NCBI GenBank assembly: GCA_963978545.1
Contig: OZ021727.1
Location: 15,202,743 to 15,266,742, forward strand
Direction of reading: 5' to 3'
Source: Linyphia triangularis
Taxonomy: Eukaryota; Arthropoda; Arachnida; Araneae; Linyphiidae
DNA length: 64,000 nucleotides
In this document: piece by piece, positions 1-11,830 of the stretch
How the letters are laid out: every line of letters begins with the position of its first letter
How positions within the stretch are numbered: position 1 is the first letter of the stretch
The notes under the pieces: model-generated
Seen by the model: only the letters and a program-made list of their open reading frames with translations
Database searches by the model: none
Told to the model about the DNA's origin: nothing
Made by a program: the position numbers and the translations under genes

Positions 1-749
1 TATCAACAAATTGGAGAACATTTATATTGAATATAGACTGAATCATTTAAAACAATGATGATTAAAACATATTTTAACTGTATAAAACCAATAATGTGAT
101 AGTATATTCACTAGATAACTAATTTTTCTCTGAATTAATTTCATCAGTTTTCTTTGACCACGATGGTATTTTTTTCCCGAAGTTAGTTGTATGGCATTTG
201 ATCATAAAGGTTCAAGCAAACATTCCTAACAATAAACTAATGACTACATAGTGTTGAGATATAAAAACTTCAATGAATTAATAGAGAAAGCGGTGCATCA
301 GAAAAAAATACAGAACATTTAAATTGGACATAGATATATAATCAGCATACGCAATGATACTTAAATCAAATGACAATAACGTGAGGGTATATTTTAAATG
401 CAATAAGTGTTTCAAATTGATATGTTGATTTTTGAACCCTTATTTGATACAAATTTTCAATCGAAAATTAACGCTGCGGTTTTTTAAAAATGAACACTAC
501 TTTCACCAAGAAACTGAGTGATTTACAAGTTTCAAATTTGCTGCTTTTCCAATTTTAACACTATTTTCAACATGCATTTTTTACTTAATGTGTGAATGTA
601 ATTTTAGTTTAATGTGTGTTTTTTACTTAATGCACATTGTATACATGGCAATTGTATACATGGCAATGGCTGAATTTATTTGTTTTATATTCTTTTTCAA
701 ACAATATATCACTTAACTAGACTTTAGACTTCAATTGTTAAAACTATCT
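1..749. other. AT-rich DNA, no feature seen
   Basis: No open frame, transposon end or RNA gene was recognised. A short duplication of ACATGGCAATTGTATACATGG-like words occurs near 640-670. Similarity to the inverted copy at 17-19 kb begins only near 750. Confidence 0.6.
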
Positions 750-1005
750 TTTAAAATAATACCAAGTATTAAAGATACTGTTGCACTCAACAAAGACTTC
801 TGATCTAACAGTGAGCACTAGTTTCTTCTTTGTAGTAAAAAAGACAAAGTAAGTTGTATACTTAAGTTAATTTTCATTTGAATCAGTGAGATTTTGTTTG
901 TACTTGTGTGAAAATCGTTGCTGACTTATTGAAAGTTACTGACGAAACTATTGAAAGTTACTGAAGAAGCTATTGAAAGTTACTGTTACTTATTGGAAGC
1001 GAAAT

Positions 1006-1251
1006 ATGGATTGCGAGGAGATGGAGTGGGAACACAGTTGTCCCTTTTGGGAGGTAGATGTGATCCTGGAGCCAGAGGAGCCCATGGAGTGGTTGTCTAG
1101 TTCGCTAGAAGTGGAGGAGGTGGTGGAGGAGAAGGAGGTGGTGGAAGAGGAGGTGGAAGAGGGTCCCCATCATTTGGACTTCTTTCGCCTCCTCTTGCAC
1201 TGTCACCTTAAGCTCCTGGGTTCCTCTGGTGAGGGGTCACAAGTAGAATAG
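1006..1251 (+). CDS. Acidic 81-residue protein or first exon, copy A
   Basis: I do not recognise this protein. ATG at 1006 is used because the identical frame in copy B opens there. The 81 residues start MDCEEMEWEH, have a glutamate/valine-rich centre (residues 35-52), then a hydrophobic stretch FFRLLLHCHLKLL (59-71). There is no signal peptide and no known motif. It is identical in sequence to the copy B product, and the four DNA differences all fall at third codon positions (E42, K69, S73, V80). A good donor, TCTG|GTGAGG, follows residue 74 (1228/1229). It could join in phase 1 to an acceptor at 1552, giving GAA-GAC-CAC and 39 more residues before TAA at 1669. So the gene may be spliced, with this as exon 1. 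Without splicing it ends at TAG (1249). Confidence 0.55.
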   Translation: MDCEEMEWEHSCPFWEVDVILEPEEPMEWLSSSLEVEEVVEEKEVVEEEVEEGPHHLDFFRLLLHCHLKLLGSSGEGSQVE

Positions 1252-1552
1252 GCGGTGAATGTGAAAAAATAACATCAAGTGGGTGGGTTGGGCGGCTTAA
1301 GAAGGACTCTCCAGTTCTAAAGTGCGTAGGTTAGAGTATAACACTCCAACTCCTCAACACAATCCTTTGACAGGTCTCAATTAATAAGATATAGATATAC
1401 GACTAAAGCATATGATTAGAAGAAATAAATCTTCAAGTATAATGGGACAAAGAATAGACTGAAATGTGGCTGGAAAAATATCTTTTGAAACTGTTACGGC
1501 TTTTTCACTTACTAGAAGAAGAATAAAATTTAGAAAACAATGCCTAACTAAG
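1229..1552 (+). other. Candidate phase-1 intron, copy A
   Basis: The donor is GTGAGG and the acceptor region is CCTAACTAAG, which contains a branch-point-like CTAAC. Copy B has the matching sites (donor at 18841, acceptor at 18422) with a longer interval of about 420 bp, and the splice joins the same reading frames in both. The polypyrimidine tract is poor, so this is a model, not proof. The first 150 bp of the interval are also very similar between copies; the rest is not. Confidence 0.4.
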
Positions 1553-2200
1553 AAGACCACCCAAGTGCCCCAACTAGATCAGTCGATGAACAACAACTGC
1601 ACCCAGAAGTTTTGAATTCTTCATTGTCATTGAAATCCGAACATAGAAGAGGGTTTATCGGTGCAATATAATGATGAAAATTGTTTCTGGACATAATGTA
1701 TGAAGGCATTCTTACTTGAGACTTCGACAGGATGGTGTGATGTACAATGCTTATAATAATGACGATGGTGTGATGTACTATGCTTATAATAATGGCGATA
1801 ATGAAGATGATATACGCTTGTTAACTCTGAAACAGAATTAAATCTTTATTTCTCAAGAATAGCTGTTAGAAAGCAATATCCTCTTAAGGAAGCTACATAA
1901 ATGTTTGAAATGAATCAGTCGATGAACAATAACTGCAGTTGGAAGCCTTCTACATAAATTACTGCAAAATATGAATTCAAAAGAGGGTTTCATTGTAGAT
2001 TACGATGATGTGAATTGTTCATAGCTGGGATGCATCTAGAAGTTCTTACTTTAGAATTCAACTGGATGAAGTGAACTACGTGACTTCTGAAAACGACGAG
2101 AACGAAGATAACACCCGCCATAAAGTTAACCTTTTAAAGGAATACTCTGAACAACAAGGGAAGCTGTAAGATCTTCTTATGCCTTATTTGTATAATCTCA
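1553..2200 (+). pseudogene. Decayed downstream modules of copy A
   Basis: Reading from 1553 in the spliced frame gives 39 residues that align with copy B (shared pattern DEQ/EHQ-LHP then SSL). A TAA at 1669 follows. A frame change then restores recognisable residues such as YNDENCF, before more stops. A second related module at about 1920-2170 encodes DYDDVNCS and a SENDENED-like segment, also with stops. The modules look like roughly 90-residue repeats, with a YDDE-C-like start and an acidic NDENED-like part. Copy B keeps the first module open, so copy A appears to be the broken one. Confidence 0.5.
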
Positions 2201-2378
2201 CAGAAGTACTGTTCATTGCGGTGCAATATAAATATTGTATAAAATTTGTAAATATTGGATATAAAATGTAAATATTGGATATAAAATGTAAATATTGTAT
2301 ATAGTTTGTTTAAATATTGAATATGATGCTTATATTTTGCCTCAACTTCATCAAGATTTGTATATTTTTTGGCATTTC

Positions 2379-2384
2379 AATAAA
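2379..2384 (+). promoter_or_regulatory. AATAAA polyadenylation signal, copy A
   Basis: AATAAA lies at the end of an AT-rich tail containing repeated AAATATTGTATA-like words. Copy B has the same signal in the same context (17581-17586, minus strand). Confidence 0.4.
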
Positions 2385-2639
2385 CAAACTGAAGTGATTA
2401 TATTTGCTTATGTTTTGTTTGTTGATAAGTATTTTATTACTACTTGGTAGGATTCTTTTTAATTTAATCACCCCATGACTAATTTATGCAAGCACTCTTA
2501 TACAGCAAAGATACTGAAGAATGTGTTAATTAAGAAGTCAAATATAAACTAAATAAGTAAATCTAACTCTTCAAATGGGTTGCGAGGTTCTAAATTACAT
2601 TGATCAATCTAAGAAAAAATGTAAATGTGTTTCTGATAA

Positions 2640-3870
2640 TATAACTTGTCATAATTACAATAACAAAAATCAAAAGTAGTCTAAAATTATTAAAAAAAGG
2701 AAACTCATCAAAAGAAGTGTATATTATCTTACATTGTACCTTCACATTGTATAAATAATAAAGGATCTCTATGATTTTAAAATAAAATTAATTTTACAGC
2801 AAAATAATTTTGGAGCAGGCAAATATTTCAGTATTTAATTATCTCGAAAATCTAGGAAGGACGTCAATGCGATAGATTACTTTGACCTTTGAAACTTAAA
2901 AAAAAAGAGTGGAGAAAAATGTTAGACTATGTTTCTTCTGTGAACTGTAAGAATGAAGATGACATCCCTCATTGGTCAGTTGTTGGATTAATGTACTCTA
3001 AAAAAATTTCGCCCTTTTTAAGGAAATCTATGAGCAAGATGGGAATATGTTTTTTCGCGCTCTGTCTAGAAAAGCTTACAAAAGATCTGTTATGTTGAAA
3101 ATCACTAGGATGTTCTTTTTATTTGAATTATAGATATTGCAAATATTGTGTTATAGTTTGTTGTCTATTTTTAACTTTAATTTCAATAACATTTATATTT
3201 TTGGACTTGCAATAAGCCGTCTAAAATAAATAAAGATGTTTATGTTTTTTTTATTATTATTATTATTTATTAGCATATTAATAGTATTTGATACCATTTT
3301 TAATAATTTAATGACATGAAAAATTTCCACGTTTTCAATTTCTCCATGCACTGTAATTCCACAAAGTTATCGAAGTATGCGTAAGTCAAGTAAATATTTT
3401 TAGTAATCTTCCATTACATGGATTAAAGATTATTCATCCAAATTTAAAACCTTCAAATCATTTATAATTCCAATACAAAACCGTTAAGGAATTTCTAAAG
3501 TAACTCTATAACAAACTGTAAACATTTAGACTTAGCATTACATTTACGATGTTACGAGTCATTTAAATGCGTAAATATATAGGATTGGTCACAACTGCGT
3601 CAACTGGTGCCCGTCTAACGGAAGATTAATTCTATGTTATACATGTAAAAATGGTAATGTTTTAAGTTCATATTCCTCCTTTTCTCCCTTTTAGAAGGGC
3701 AAAATATCAGATCCTTTTAAGAAGAAACGAAAAGTGTTCATGATAAAATAAGTTGCTCTAATAATTCCAATAAGGAAGAAGAAAAGTAGTTTAAAAAATG
3801 TCAATAAAAAAAGACCTTCATCAAAAGAAGTCGTGCCTATTACCTTGCATTGTACCCACATATTGTGCCT
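2640..3870 (+). repeat. Tandem relic of the copy A 3' region
   Basis: Sequence around 2646-2745 recurs at 3752-3852 (offset about 1.1 kb), sharing CATCAAAAGAAGT and CATTGTACC. Between them an open frame (about 2889-3098) encodes YVSSVNCKNEDDI, resembling the SENDENED segment of the upstream modules. It is followed by a similar AT-rich tail ending in AATAAA (3225-3230). This appears to be a third, degenerate module. No start codon or splice sites could be assigned. Confidence 0.45.
3480..3660. repeat. Copy 1 of an imperfect ~210-bp repeat
   Basis: It shares words such as AACTGTAAACATTTAG and GTCAACTGGTGCCCG with the blocks at about 5060-5272 and 5273-5520. Function unknown. Confidence 0.5.
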
Positions 3871-4509
3871 CCACCAGGAAAAGGATTCAACCTATTAAAA
3901 TGTCGTTCCCATAGAAACCGACTGAATGAAGAAATATTTGAAAGAGTTGTGAATGTCTTTTTGCTTTACCCGACAACTTTGCCCCACCGTCGTTAAAGTC
4001 CGATAATAATTTTAAATGCAGTCCTTATTTAGATCAGTTCGGGATGCGAAATGAAGAATTTGGATGAATATTTTCTTAATTCTTTATAATATATTTAAAA
4101 AAAAATCAACTTGTGTTTTTCACTTGCAATTGAAATTCTCTATAATGCAATATATATATAAAAAATCTTTATGGTGGATAGACGGGATACGATTTATGAC
4201 CAGATCGACTAGCTACACAAATCATGCCGTAACCCAGTTTTGCGTACTGCAAGTTTCATTATATCCCTCAGAAACAGAAAACAATATCCAATTCTGATAA
4301 AATTTCAAACAAGTAATTTTTTCAAGCAATCTTAAGAGCGCAGGCTGCGCTTTGGTTCAATAGTTAAATATAATTGAAATACGTTGACGAATATTTGGAG
4401 ATAAGACATTAAAACTTTGATAAGAGACGTTATTCTCAACATGAAATAGACTTATACCCAAATTTAGCTATTTAACATAGAATTCCATTATATAGAGACA
4501 TTATAAACA

Positions 4510-4890
4510 GACTCCATGAACTATTATGCATAGTGATTTATTTGAGCATTACCTATGAATGCACTTTCAAACTAAAAGAATCTCACAACGGGTGTCACTG
4601 GCTAAGCACAGCAAGTAAAAAGCATGTATCAAACATGGCTATTTCTCGACTTGTAATTTAAAAATTATTTTAATTTCTTATACTTAAAATCGTAAAACAT
4701 GACTCCATGAACTATTATGCATAGTGATTTATTTGAGCATTACCTATGAATGCACTTTCAAACTAAAAGAATCTCACAACGGGTGTCACTGGCTAAGCAC
4801 AGCAAGTAAAAAGCATGTATCAAACATGGCTATTTCTCGACTTGTAATTTAAAAATTATTTTAATTTCTTATACTTAAAATCGTAAAACA
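4510..4890. repeat. Identical tandem duplication of ~190 bp
   Basis: 4510-4699 and 4701-4889/4890 appear identical over their whole length, with period 191. Nothing in the unit resembles a gene. It could be a very recent duplication or an assembly artefact. Confidence 0.85.
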
Positions 4891-5059
4891 AATCAATGTA
4901 TATTTAAAATTAGAACACTATTTTAATTAATTGTTAAAAAATATGTGGTATCGCATTCAGGCGTTACGTTCTATAAGTGGGACCTTTTTACTTCCACTAC
5001 CATTAATGGAGTCTGATGGCAATTGACTACAGAGACGGTTTTTATTATGTTTTATTACA

Positions 5060-5520
5060 ATTGTTTATAATTTACATTCTGTACTATTCCGTTATCCAGA
5101 TAAAATTCTCGATATTGCAGACCTAACTCATTTAAAATATCTTATAACAAACCGTAAATAATTAAATGTATCAATACATTTACGCGTCATTTAAACTTGT
5201 AAACATTTAGGCTTGGGGATCTGTGCCAACTGGTACTCGACCGTACATACCTTTTATAATTTGCATAATGTGTGTTTAAAATTTACATTCTGTACTATTC
5301 CGTTAGTCAGTTACCAGATAAAATCCACCAAATTGCAGACCTAACTCACTCAAACTAATAATCTTCTAATGACTTATAAACCGTATTAAAAACTGTAAAC
5401 ATTTAGGCTTATCGATTCATTTTCGTGTCATTTAAACTTGGAAACATTTAGGCTTGTGACAACTGTGTCAACTAGAACCCGACGAACGGAATACTATCAT
5501 TTATAAATTACATTATCTGT
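5060..5520. repeat. Two further units of the ~210-bp repeat
   Basis: ACATTCTGTACTATTCCGTTA occurs at about 5073 and 5286, followed in both by matching blocks including GCAGACCTAACTCA and AAACATTTAGGCTT. The units are diverged and contain small indels. Together with 3480-3660 they form a three-copy local family. Confidence 0.6.
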
Positions 5521-5924
5521 GTTTTAAATTTACATTATATTTATGACTTGGATTGTATGTGTTTATAATTTAAATAATAATTACATTATGCACTCATATT
5601 TACAAAATCAATCTTTAACAAAATAAATAATTTGTTTTTCTAGCAATAATATGCTACAAATATTTCCCCATACAGAAAAAAACTATCTCTACCCTCACAA
5701 TTAATTACTCATTACAACAAAACAACAAACCTCGCAGTGAAGGACAAGGAGGTGCATTTCACTAATTGGACGTCACCATTACATATTTCTCTGCTTCGAC
5801 TTCTTATATTTAATCTCAGGGATTCTCAAGCAATCAGAACAAAGCACATCCAAGAAAAAAACAATAACAAAAGACAAACATCTTCTCTCCGAGGACCGTC
5901 CCCCCCCCCCCCCCCTTCAGAATA

Positions 5925-6310
5925 AAAACGGAACGGCCTACAATAGCCCAAGGCTGCTTTTCGAAAACAGCATCTCGCAGTGTATGAAACATAGAAGACG
6001 GCATTTTCTTCGTAATTAAGTGAGTTTCTGATGCTATCGGTAGCGAGACAATAGCTCCATTGTTGAGCGGCGAGTGAGATAATAAGATGAGGTGCTTTTT
6101 TTTACTAATTTGCTCAGTCTGCTGAGAAGTTGTACATTGTGGATAATTAGCCGGCGAAAAAAGTATTTTTTTCCCCGGGAGAAATTCAGTTTTTCTGCGT
6201 TTTACAGGTAGCTGGTTTTAATATGGTGGCATTTTTACACGCGCGTGTGTAAAATAATTAATTTTCTTTGAGGCGGAGGGTATTTTGTTTTATAGATGCC
6301 GATAAAGTGG
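5925..6310. promoter_or_regulatory. Higher-complexity island, possible enhancer
   Basis: The sequence is less AT-rich than its surroundings. It carries TAATTAAGTGAG (homeodomain/NK-type core), ATAATTAG, and the palindrome ACACGCGCGTGT (about 6238-6249). No open frame or transposon end was found. The case for regulation is compositional only. Confidence 0.25.
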
Positions 6311-6421
6311 GGTGGAGTTGATTTTTATCGTTTTTGTAAAGGGTGAAGTGTGCGAAATATTGTTTTGTTTAACTTTGCTGGAAATTTTTAATTGGTAGAA
6401 AATAGCTTTAAGTCTAAAAGG

Positions 6422-6455
<34 letters not shown>

Positions 6456-6675
6456 TGTGTGATGCGTCGTTGAAATTCAAAGTGGTGGTTGCTTTCATGA
6501 GTATAAATTTTCTAAATATTTGCTCTTTGGAGGGAGGTAAGAGTCATTGTGTATGAACCACATAAAACCTATGCATTACTGAGATTTATCTGAATATCAA
6601 GACACTTGATTTTTAAAACAGGTTAGTAAAATAAGAAAATACACACAGAGATTTATGGATGAAAATATCTGACTT

Positions 6676-6917
6676 GGTACTTTTCCATTAAAGGGGGCCG
6701 TTGGTACTTCTTTGTACGGTACGGATTCTGCCCCAAGCATTGTTTAAATAATGCCACGCCAAATTATGGCAACCATCGGCAATTCACTTGTTATTAAAAA
6801 ATGACGGCTGCCGCCATTTATTGGCGAAAATCACCTAGGCAGAGAATCCGTACCATCATTGGTAATTTTCCCCATATTTTATGTATTGCCAACGGCCGCC
6901 TTTAACGAAAAAGTACC
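6676..6917. mobile_element. Foldback MITE, 242 bp
   Basis: The termini are inverted repeats of about 30 bp, starting GGTACTTTTCCATTAAAG and pairing with the end at 6885-6917. A second inner pair (around GTACGGATTCTGCC and GGCAGAGAATCCGTAC) makes most of the element able to fold on itself. Flanks TCTGACTT and TCTAAATT may be an eroded 8-bp duplication, which would suggest hAT, but this is weak. No coding sequence. Confidence 0.7.
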
Positions 6918-9129
6918 TCTAAATTTATTTGACAAATGAGAATAAGTCATTAAGTGACATGAGAGAACTCAAGTAGTAAACTGTATTTGCACGAACTTTT
7001 TTAATAAATTGCGATTACATAATTGTTTCTTGTCATAGAAATACAAATGCTACACACCTTTATGAGTATAGTCAAACATTCAGCAATGAATGATTAATTT
7101 ATAAAGTACTACTGTGGCGCTTTTAGACTAAGGTTATGTAAATACGGTTTTTCAACAAACAAAAAATCTTCCTACCTTATAAATAAGAATTTATCAATAC
7201 AAACACTAGATAATACAAGCAATTTCACACATTTCTAGAATTTCAATAAGGCCGAGCAAGAAATATCAATTCAACTTATTTCAATATAGGTGTCCGATAA
7301 GCAATAATAGTAACAAATTTTATTACCAAAGTAAGTATATATTGACCTAAACGTGTAAGAAAATTTTTGTGACTTACTATAAATATAATTTAAACCGGTT
7401 ATTTGTTTGACACTTGAAATATGCTTTTTTTTTTAATACAAATATTCTATATGATGGAAATTTGTTAGGAACTGTTTAGGAATATCTGAGCGTTCTTTTT
7501 CAATCGGGCAAAGGGAGCTCTTATAAAAATCACATTCACGTGTGCCTTTAATATTAAATAACGCATATTGTTTGTGCTTTCCAGTTTTACAATATAAATG
7601 AAATTTGATTGCAATCTAATGCCTAAATATATAAAAAAAAAAAATGTAAGGGAAATGATTTTTTTTCTTCTATTTCCTCAATTTCAATTTTGGATTGTGA
7701 AACGAATAAGTAGCAAAAATATGTTAACTGATTTGTATGTGTGGAAATATAGATGACTGTAACCTGGTTACTTAGAAAGCTTTATATGTTATTACATTAA
7801 TTTTCTGTAATAACAAGAAACTAATTTAAACTCGTTTGATATCCATTAATTTTTAAACAGATGATAATTACCGCTTCTATAGAAATCAGTTTCTACAAGA
7901 TTTTCGTCAAAGTAACCAAATAAGTTTGCAGTTCAAATATGTTTGTCCAAATGGCATTTAAGGTATGTTTTCTATTTATTCCAACAATGAAAAAAAAAAA
8001 GATCAAAGTAAATAAAGCTACCAAGATGTAAATATTTACATATTTTTTGGACTAAATATCTTTGACTGTGGGCTTACTTTGACATTGAATGAGGATAAAA
8101 CTTCCTCAAAGGACGTTAAGCGGGCTGGATTAGCATTTCATGACTTCAAGGGAAAATCCTCGTGACGTCAATGGATTTTTCACTTTGACGTCGAGGGACG
8201 GTTAATGGATTAATTTGCTTAAATGTGTTGTTTCTGAAAGAATGTCTTGCGTAAGACTATTTGCTAAGAAAAGTAAATAAAATGTTTTTCTTATGATTCG
8301 AATTGGACAATCTGTTTATGCAGACGCACCTGCTTTACAACGTTCTAAAACCCTATTTCGAATATGCGTTTTAAATGGAATTGCAGTTATGATAAAGCCG
8401 CATTTCTGACTAAAGTAAATGTTTAAAAAAAAAAAAAAAAAAGTTGCATTGCTCTGACAATGCATCTTTTAACCACTCACTAAAATAATTGTGTACCATT
8501 TTCTCATTATGCAACTCTTTTATACCCAAATATGCAACTAGATGGAGTGAGAATCTCAGACCTCTGACAAATACTTAACATTTGAGCTTTTATCCGCTAT
8601 AAAATTAAATTGTCAGTGTTCATCACACTCAGTATTGAATTAACACGTCACCCCTCATCGAAGTTAGTATTAGATTGCAATTTACTTGAAGATTCCAAAA
8701 AAAATTGCTTACTTTCCCTATTACTTGAATCATTATAGTTACAGAAATAAGCCTCTTTAACAAATGTACCAATGAAATAGTTTAATTTTCATGAGTTTTA
8801 AAATAAAAAATTATTGATACAAGTTATGCGTACAATGCGGGGATAAGACTTTTTATGTTGATTTGGTTTGCTACAAATTCATCCAAAAGTGCTTTTTTTA
8901 TTTTAGGTCAATATACTACTTTGTGAGAGTCCTTTTATGCCTCATGAAGAGAAATATAGTCATAAGAAATTAATTTTGTGTTAACATTTTTAATATATTG
9001 TTAGGGGGGGGGGGGGAGGAATACTAAGTTTGAATGTATTCGTTTGTCCTAATTCCTTCAGAGGTTGTATGTTCCTTTAGTTTCATCAGGTCTTTGTACA
9101 ATTAAAAAGTATCAAACTATACTAAATTA
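6918..9129. other. AT-rich DNA without genes
   Basis: No gene or transposon was recognised. The exception in composition is about 8090-8215, listed separately. There is a poly(A) run near 8427-8443 and a poly(G) run near 9003-9016. Confidence 0.5.
8095..8215. promoter_or_regulatory. Short island with CRE-like and homeodomain cores
   Basis: It holds the CRE palindrome TGACGTCA (about 8164), a second TGACGTCG (about 8188), GGATTAG (Otd/Bicoid-type core) and TTAATGGATTAATT. The cluster of distinct cores in AT-rich DNA suggests an enhancer. No functional evidence is visible. Confidence 0.25.
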
Positions 9130-9463
9130 CAACTTAACTTGACATCTCTAGACGATAGATCTTCACCGTTCTCATAGGCAATTAATCCATTTTAGCGGAG
9201 TGAAGACATAATTCTCGCCAAACCTTATAGCCTTTTGTTCTCTACAGGGTTGCTGGTTTGTGTTTCCTAAAGTGAGTTTTTCTTATGGGACGGGAGAAGA
9301 AAAAAAAAGAGAATGGGGTGATACAGTATTCCTGTCCATTCCGTTTGTCGAACTAAAGGCTATATGGTTTGGCGAGCATTATGCTTTCACGCCGCCAAAG
9401 TGGATAAATTGCTTATGAGCACTGTGGTGATCTACCGTCTAGTGATGTCAAGTTCAAGTTTTG
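9130..9463. mobile_element. Inverted-repeat element with TA flanks, 334 bp
   Basis: Arms of roughly 100 bp (about 9130-9236 and 9353-9463) are reverse complements at about 80% by eye. They include CTAGACG/CGTCTAG and GCCAAACC/GGTTTGGC. TA dinucleotides flank both ends, as expected for Tc1/mariner-type insertion. There is no coding capacity; it is a non-autonomous foldback element. Confidence 0.7.
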
Positions 9464-10300
9464 TATAGTTCAGTTTTAATTAATTCAAAAGTTCTCTGAA
9501 TATATTTTTTTGTATTTAGTCCTTACTGATAAAAGGGAATATGATTAAAAAAAAAGCAAATGGACTAATGGTAAGATGAAACAAACCTATTTAAAGTATC
9601 TCGTGTCTAAAATGTAATTCCCCTCAGTCAAATAATTGATACCCTTTTGAGTTTTCCAAATCTCAACAATACGTTCACACATCGTAAGTTCATACTCTAG
9701 ATATCTAACCTTTAAAGATAACCTACCAGTAGACAATTGTCATGGATTTCTAAATATAAACGACGTTTTTCAATCCCTTCCCATTCTTGAATAAGCGTTT
9801 TCCACCAGTTAAATCTATTTACCAAACCCTTTTCCCCCGTTTTACTTCTTTCCCAAGAAGGATGCGAACATCACAACACAGTTCTAAAAGCATTTCGGGA
9901 TTAAGCCACCACCTCCTTTTTAATACTGTCACCCGCCATTTCGTCCTCCATCGGAAGATTAGCATTTGGCGTAAATATTTTTATTCTTCACCCCTTTACT
10001 TGGCGCGCATTGGCCCAGATTTACAAGCTTAACGTCAAAGCAAGTTTGATCCTCTAGCACGTTCGAAGAGATTTCGTTAAAAACCATTAAAAAAACACAA
10101 CTCTGCAGTTATATATTTTGGTCTTTTTCTTCGCAAAAGTCTCTCCGTCTTAACCTTTTAACCACTTCGCTTGTCTTGGCGATTCCAAATTAAATTAAAC
10201 CCTGGAGAATTTTTAAGTCTCTGCTGAAGCATGCTGGTGAGTTACTACTGTCTTTGGCTGTTCGGGTCTTAAGACGAAGGCTTAATATTTTAGGATTTAA
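9464..10300. other. Intergenic DNA with a higher-complexity part
   Basis: From about 9720 to 10290 the DNA is less AT-rich and poor in simple repeats. The 81-codon open frame there (9787-10032) does not begin with ATG and has no recognisable motif. Conserved noncoding DNA is possible. Confidence 0.2.
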
Positions 10301-11504
10301 TGCGTGTAATGAAATTATCTCGAGCAAAAATGTGAAAAGCTAAAGGCGCCTGTTTTCATTACTTTAAAGCTATTTAATAGGTGTTAAGCTGGTGATTTCA
10401 GTTATTTTTTTCTTCTTCTTTTTAGAAAGACTGAGTTTCTGCTTGGTTAGGGGATTGACGGGAGAATAAAAATTTTGGTTAAATATTTTCAACCGATGTT
10501 TTTTTTTAGTAAAAAAGTGTTAAAATTTTTTCTTGCAAGTCTTAATGTCGAGTAATTTGCTTCCGGATTAGAAATTTCCACTTTACATAAAAAATACAAC
10601 TCCTTGAAAAAATAACATTTGGTTACAAAATAACACTTTTAAAACTTATTTGTATATATATAGTCAAAATAAAGACCAACATATTCTTAGTTAAGACGAC
10701 ATGTTGGCAGTATTATTTCCTAATTCTGTAATGATTATAATCTCTCAGTTATACATAACTTATAATTTTATTAAGTCTACTATTTCCATATATTCTATGT
10801 CTTACTATGTTTACAAAAATCTCCCTAATTATTAATGTACTCAATCATTAGTGTTTTAGCTTTTTTTTTTTAATTAAAAACTAATTTGCCACGAATTCAT
10901 ATTTACTTTATCTTTTAAAACCACTTCGTATTTTCAAGACCTCATATTTATGTTTCATACAACCTAGATTCAATGATATTGCTTCACAAAACTACTCAGT
11001 TGATTATTTCTTTACATTTTACATAATTTCAGAGCTGTATAAGGTGAACACGTCAAGTAAATGATAAAACCTTCCAATAGCAAGCTTATAGACACAACTT
11101 TAATTTTTTGCCAAAACTTTAAAAAAAAAAAAAATCTTTTTAAAACTTTTTTTTTTGTTCTTCAAAGTTAGGAACTACTCACTACTTTGAAAACAGTTCA
11201 ATTAATATACATACCTTATATTTTTATAAATACTTGTCCTCATTGTGTCAAAATAATAATAATAATAATAAAAAGTAACTGATATGAATGGATAATTTAA
11301 CAATGAATATCGTGTTTATTTTAGTGCCTTTGATTTTTGTGCCTTTATCAACTTTTGATTTGTATAATATATTATCTATTTTATCAAGGGGTAAAAGGGT
11401 TTAAACCGAGTAGAGTCGTAAGTAGTCCAAAGTAATTTTATATACAGTGATGGCATATATGTAAATAATATCGGTTAAAAAAGGATGCACGTAAGGTAGT
11501 TTTA
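10301..11504. other. AT-rich DNA, nothing recognised
   Basis: Only homopolymer runs and a short (AAT)n tract near 11255-11275. Confidence 0.5.
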
Positions 11505-11830
11505 CAACAAAGCAAAAAAGGAAAACTGGATTTTTAACCTGGGCTTTAACCCCAAAGGTATTGTTTTCAATTGATCAAAAGTGTGGTCCTGTGTACGCCC
11601 CCACTTAATGTTCAAGCTTACGGATGGGAAGGTATTGTGTGGGTTGGGCATGCTTCTGCTCCGCCTGCTTGTGTAAAAAAAGATGTATGCTGATGTAGTT
11701 CAGTTGTATTGATGTATCGATTTTTATAAATCTTAAATAAAAATAAATAAATTGTAATGGGCTTTGACCTTAGGCCCAGTGTAAACTGTACATCGGCCCT
11801 AAACAGATTTTTTTTTTAAACTTGGGTCGG
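11505..11830. repeat. GC-richer fragment, unclassified
   Basis: Compositionally distinct from its flanks. TGGGCTTT motifs near both ends (about 11540 and 11758) are followed by similar words, and the right one can pair with GGCCCA. It may be a transposon fragment. No ends or coding motif could be defined. Confidence 0.25.

Larger units (their letters stand above)
750..2960 (+). repeat. Copy A of an inverted duplicated locus
   Basis: This block matches the reverse complement of about 17010-19290. Landmarks shared in the same order are the 5' leader, the acidic exon, the intron, a second exon-like module, an AT-rich 3' tail with AATAAA (2379-2384), and a distal stretch reading TTTTGGAGCAGGCAAATATT (2808-2827). 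Similarity is near-identical from about 1003 to 1395 and much weaker elsewhere. The leader contains three tandem copies of ATTGAAAGTTACT (about 930-985), which are partly present in copy B. This is a duplicated gene-sized unit, not a transposon with visible ends. No terminal repeats or target-site duplications were found. Confidence 0.8.

Noticed and set aside
5737..5925. Open frame ending in a proline run
   Set aside because: The prolines come from a poly(C) run; no ATG, no motif, no second copy.
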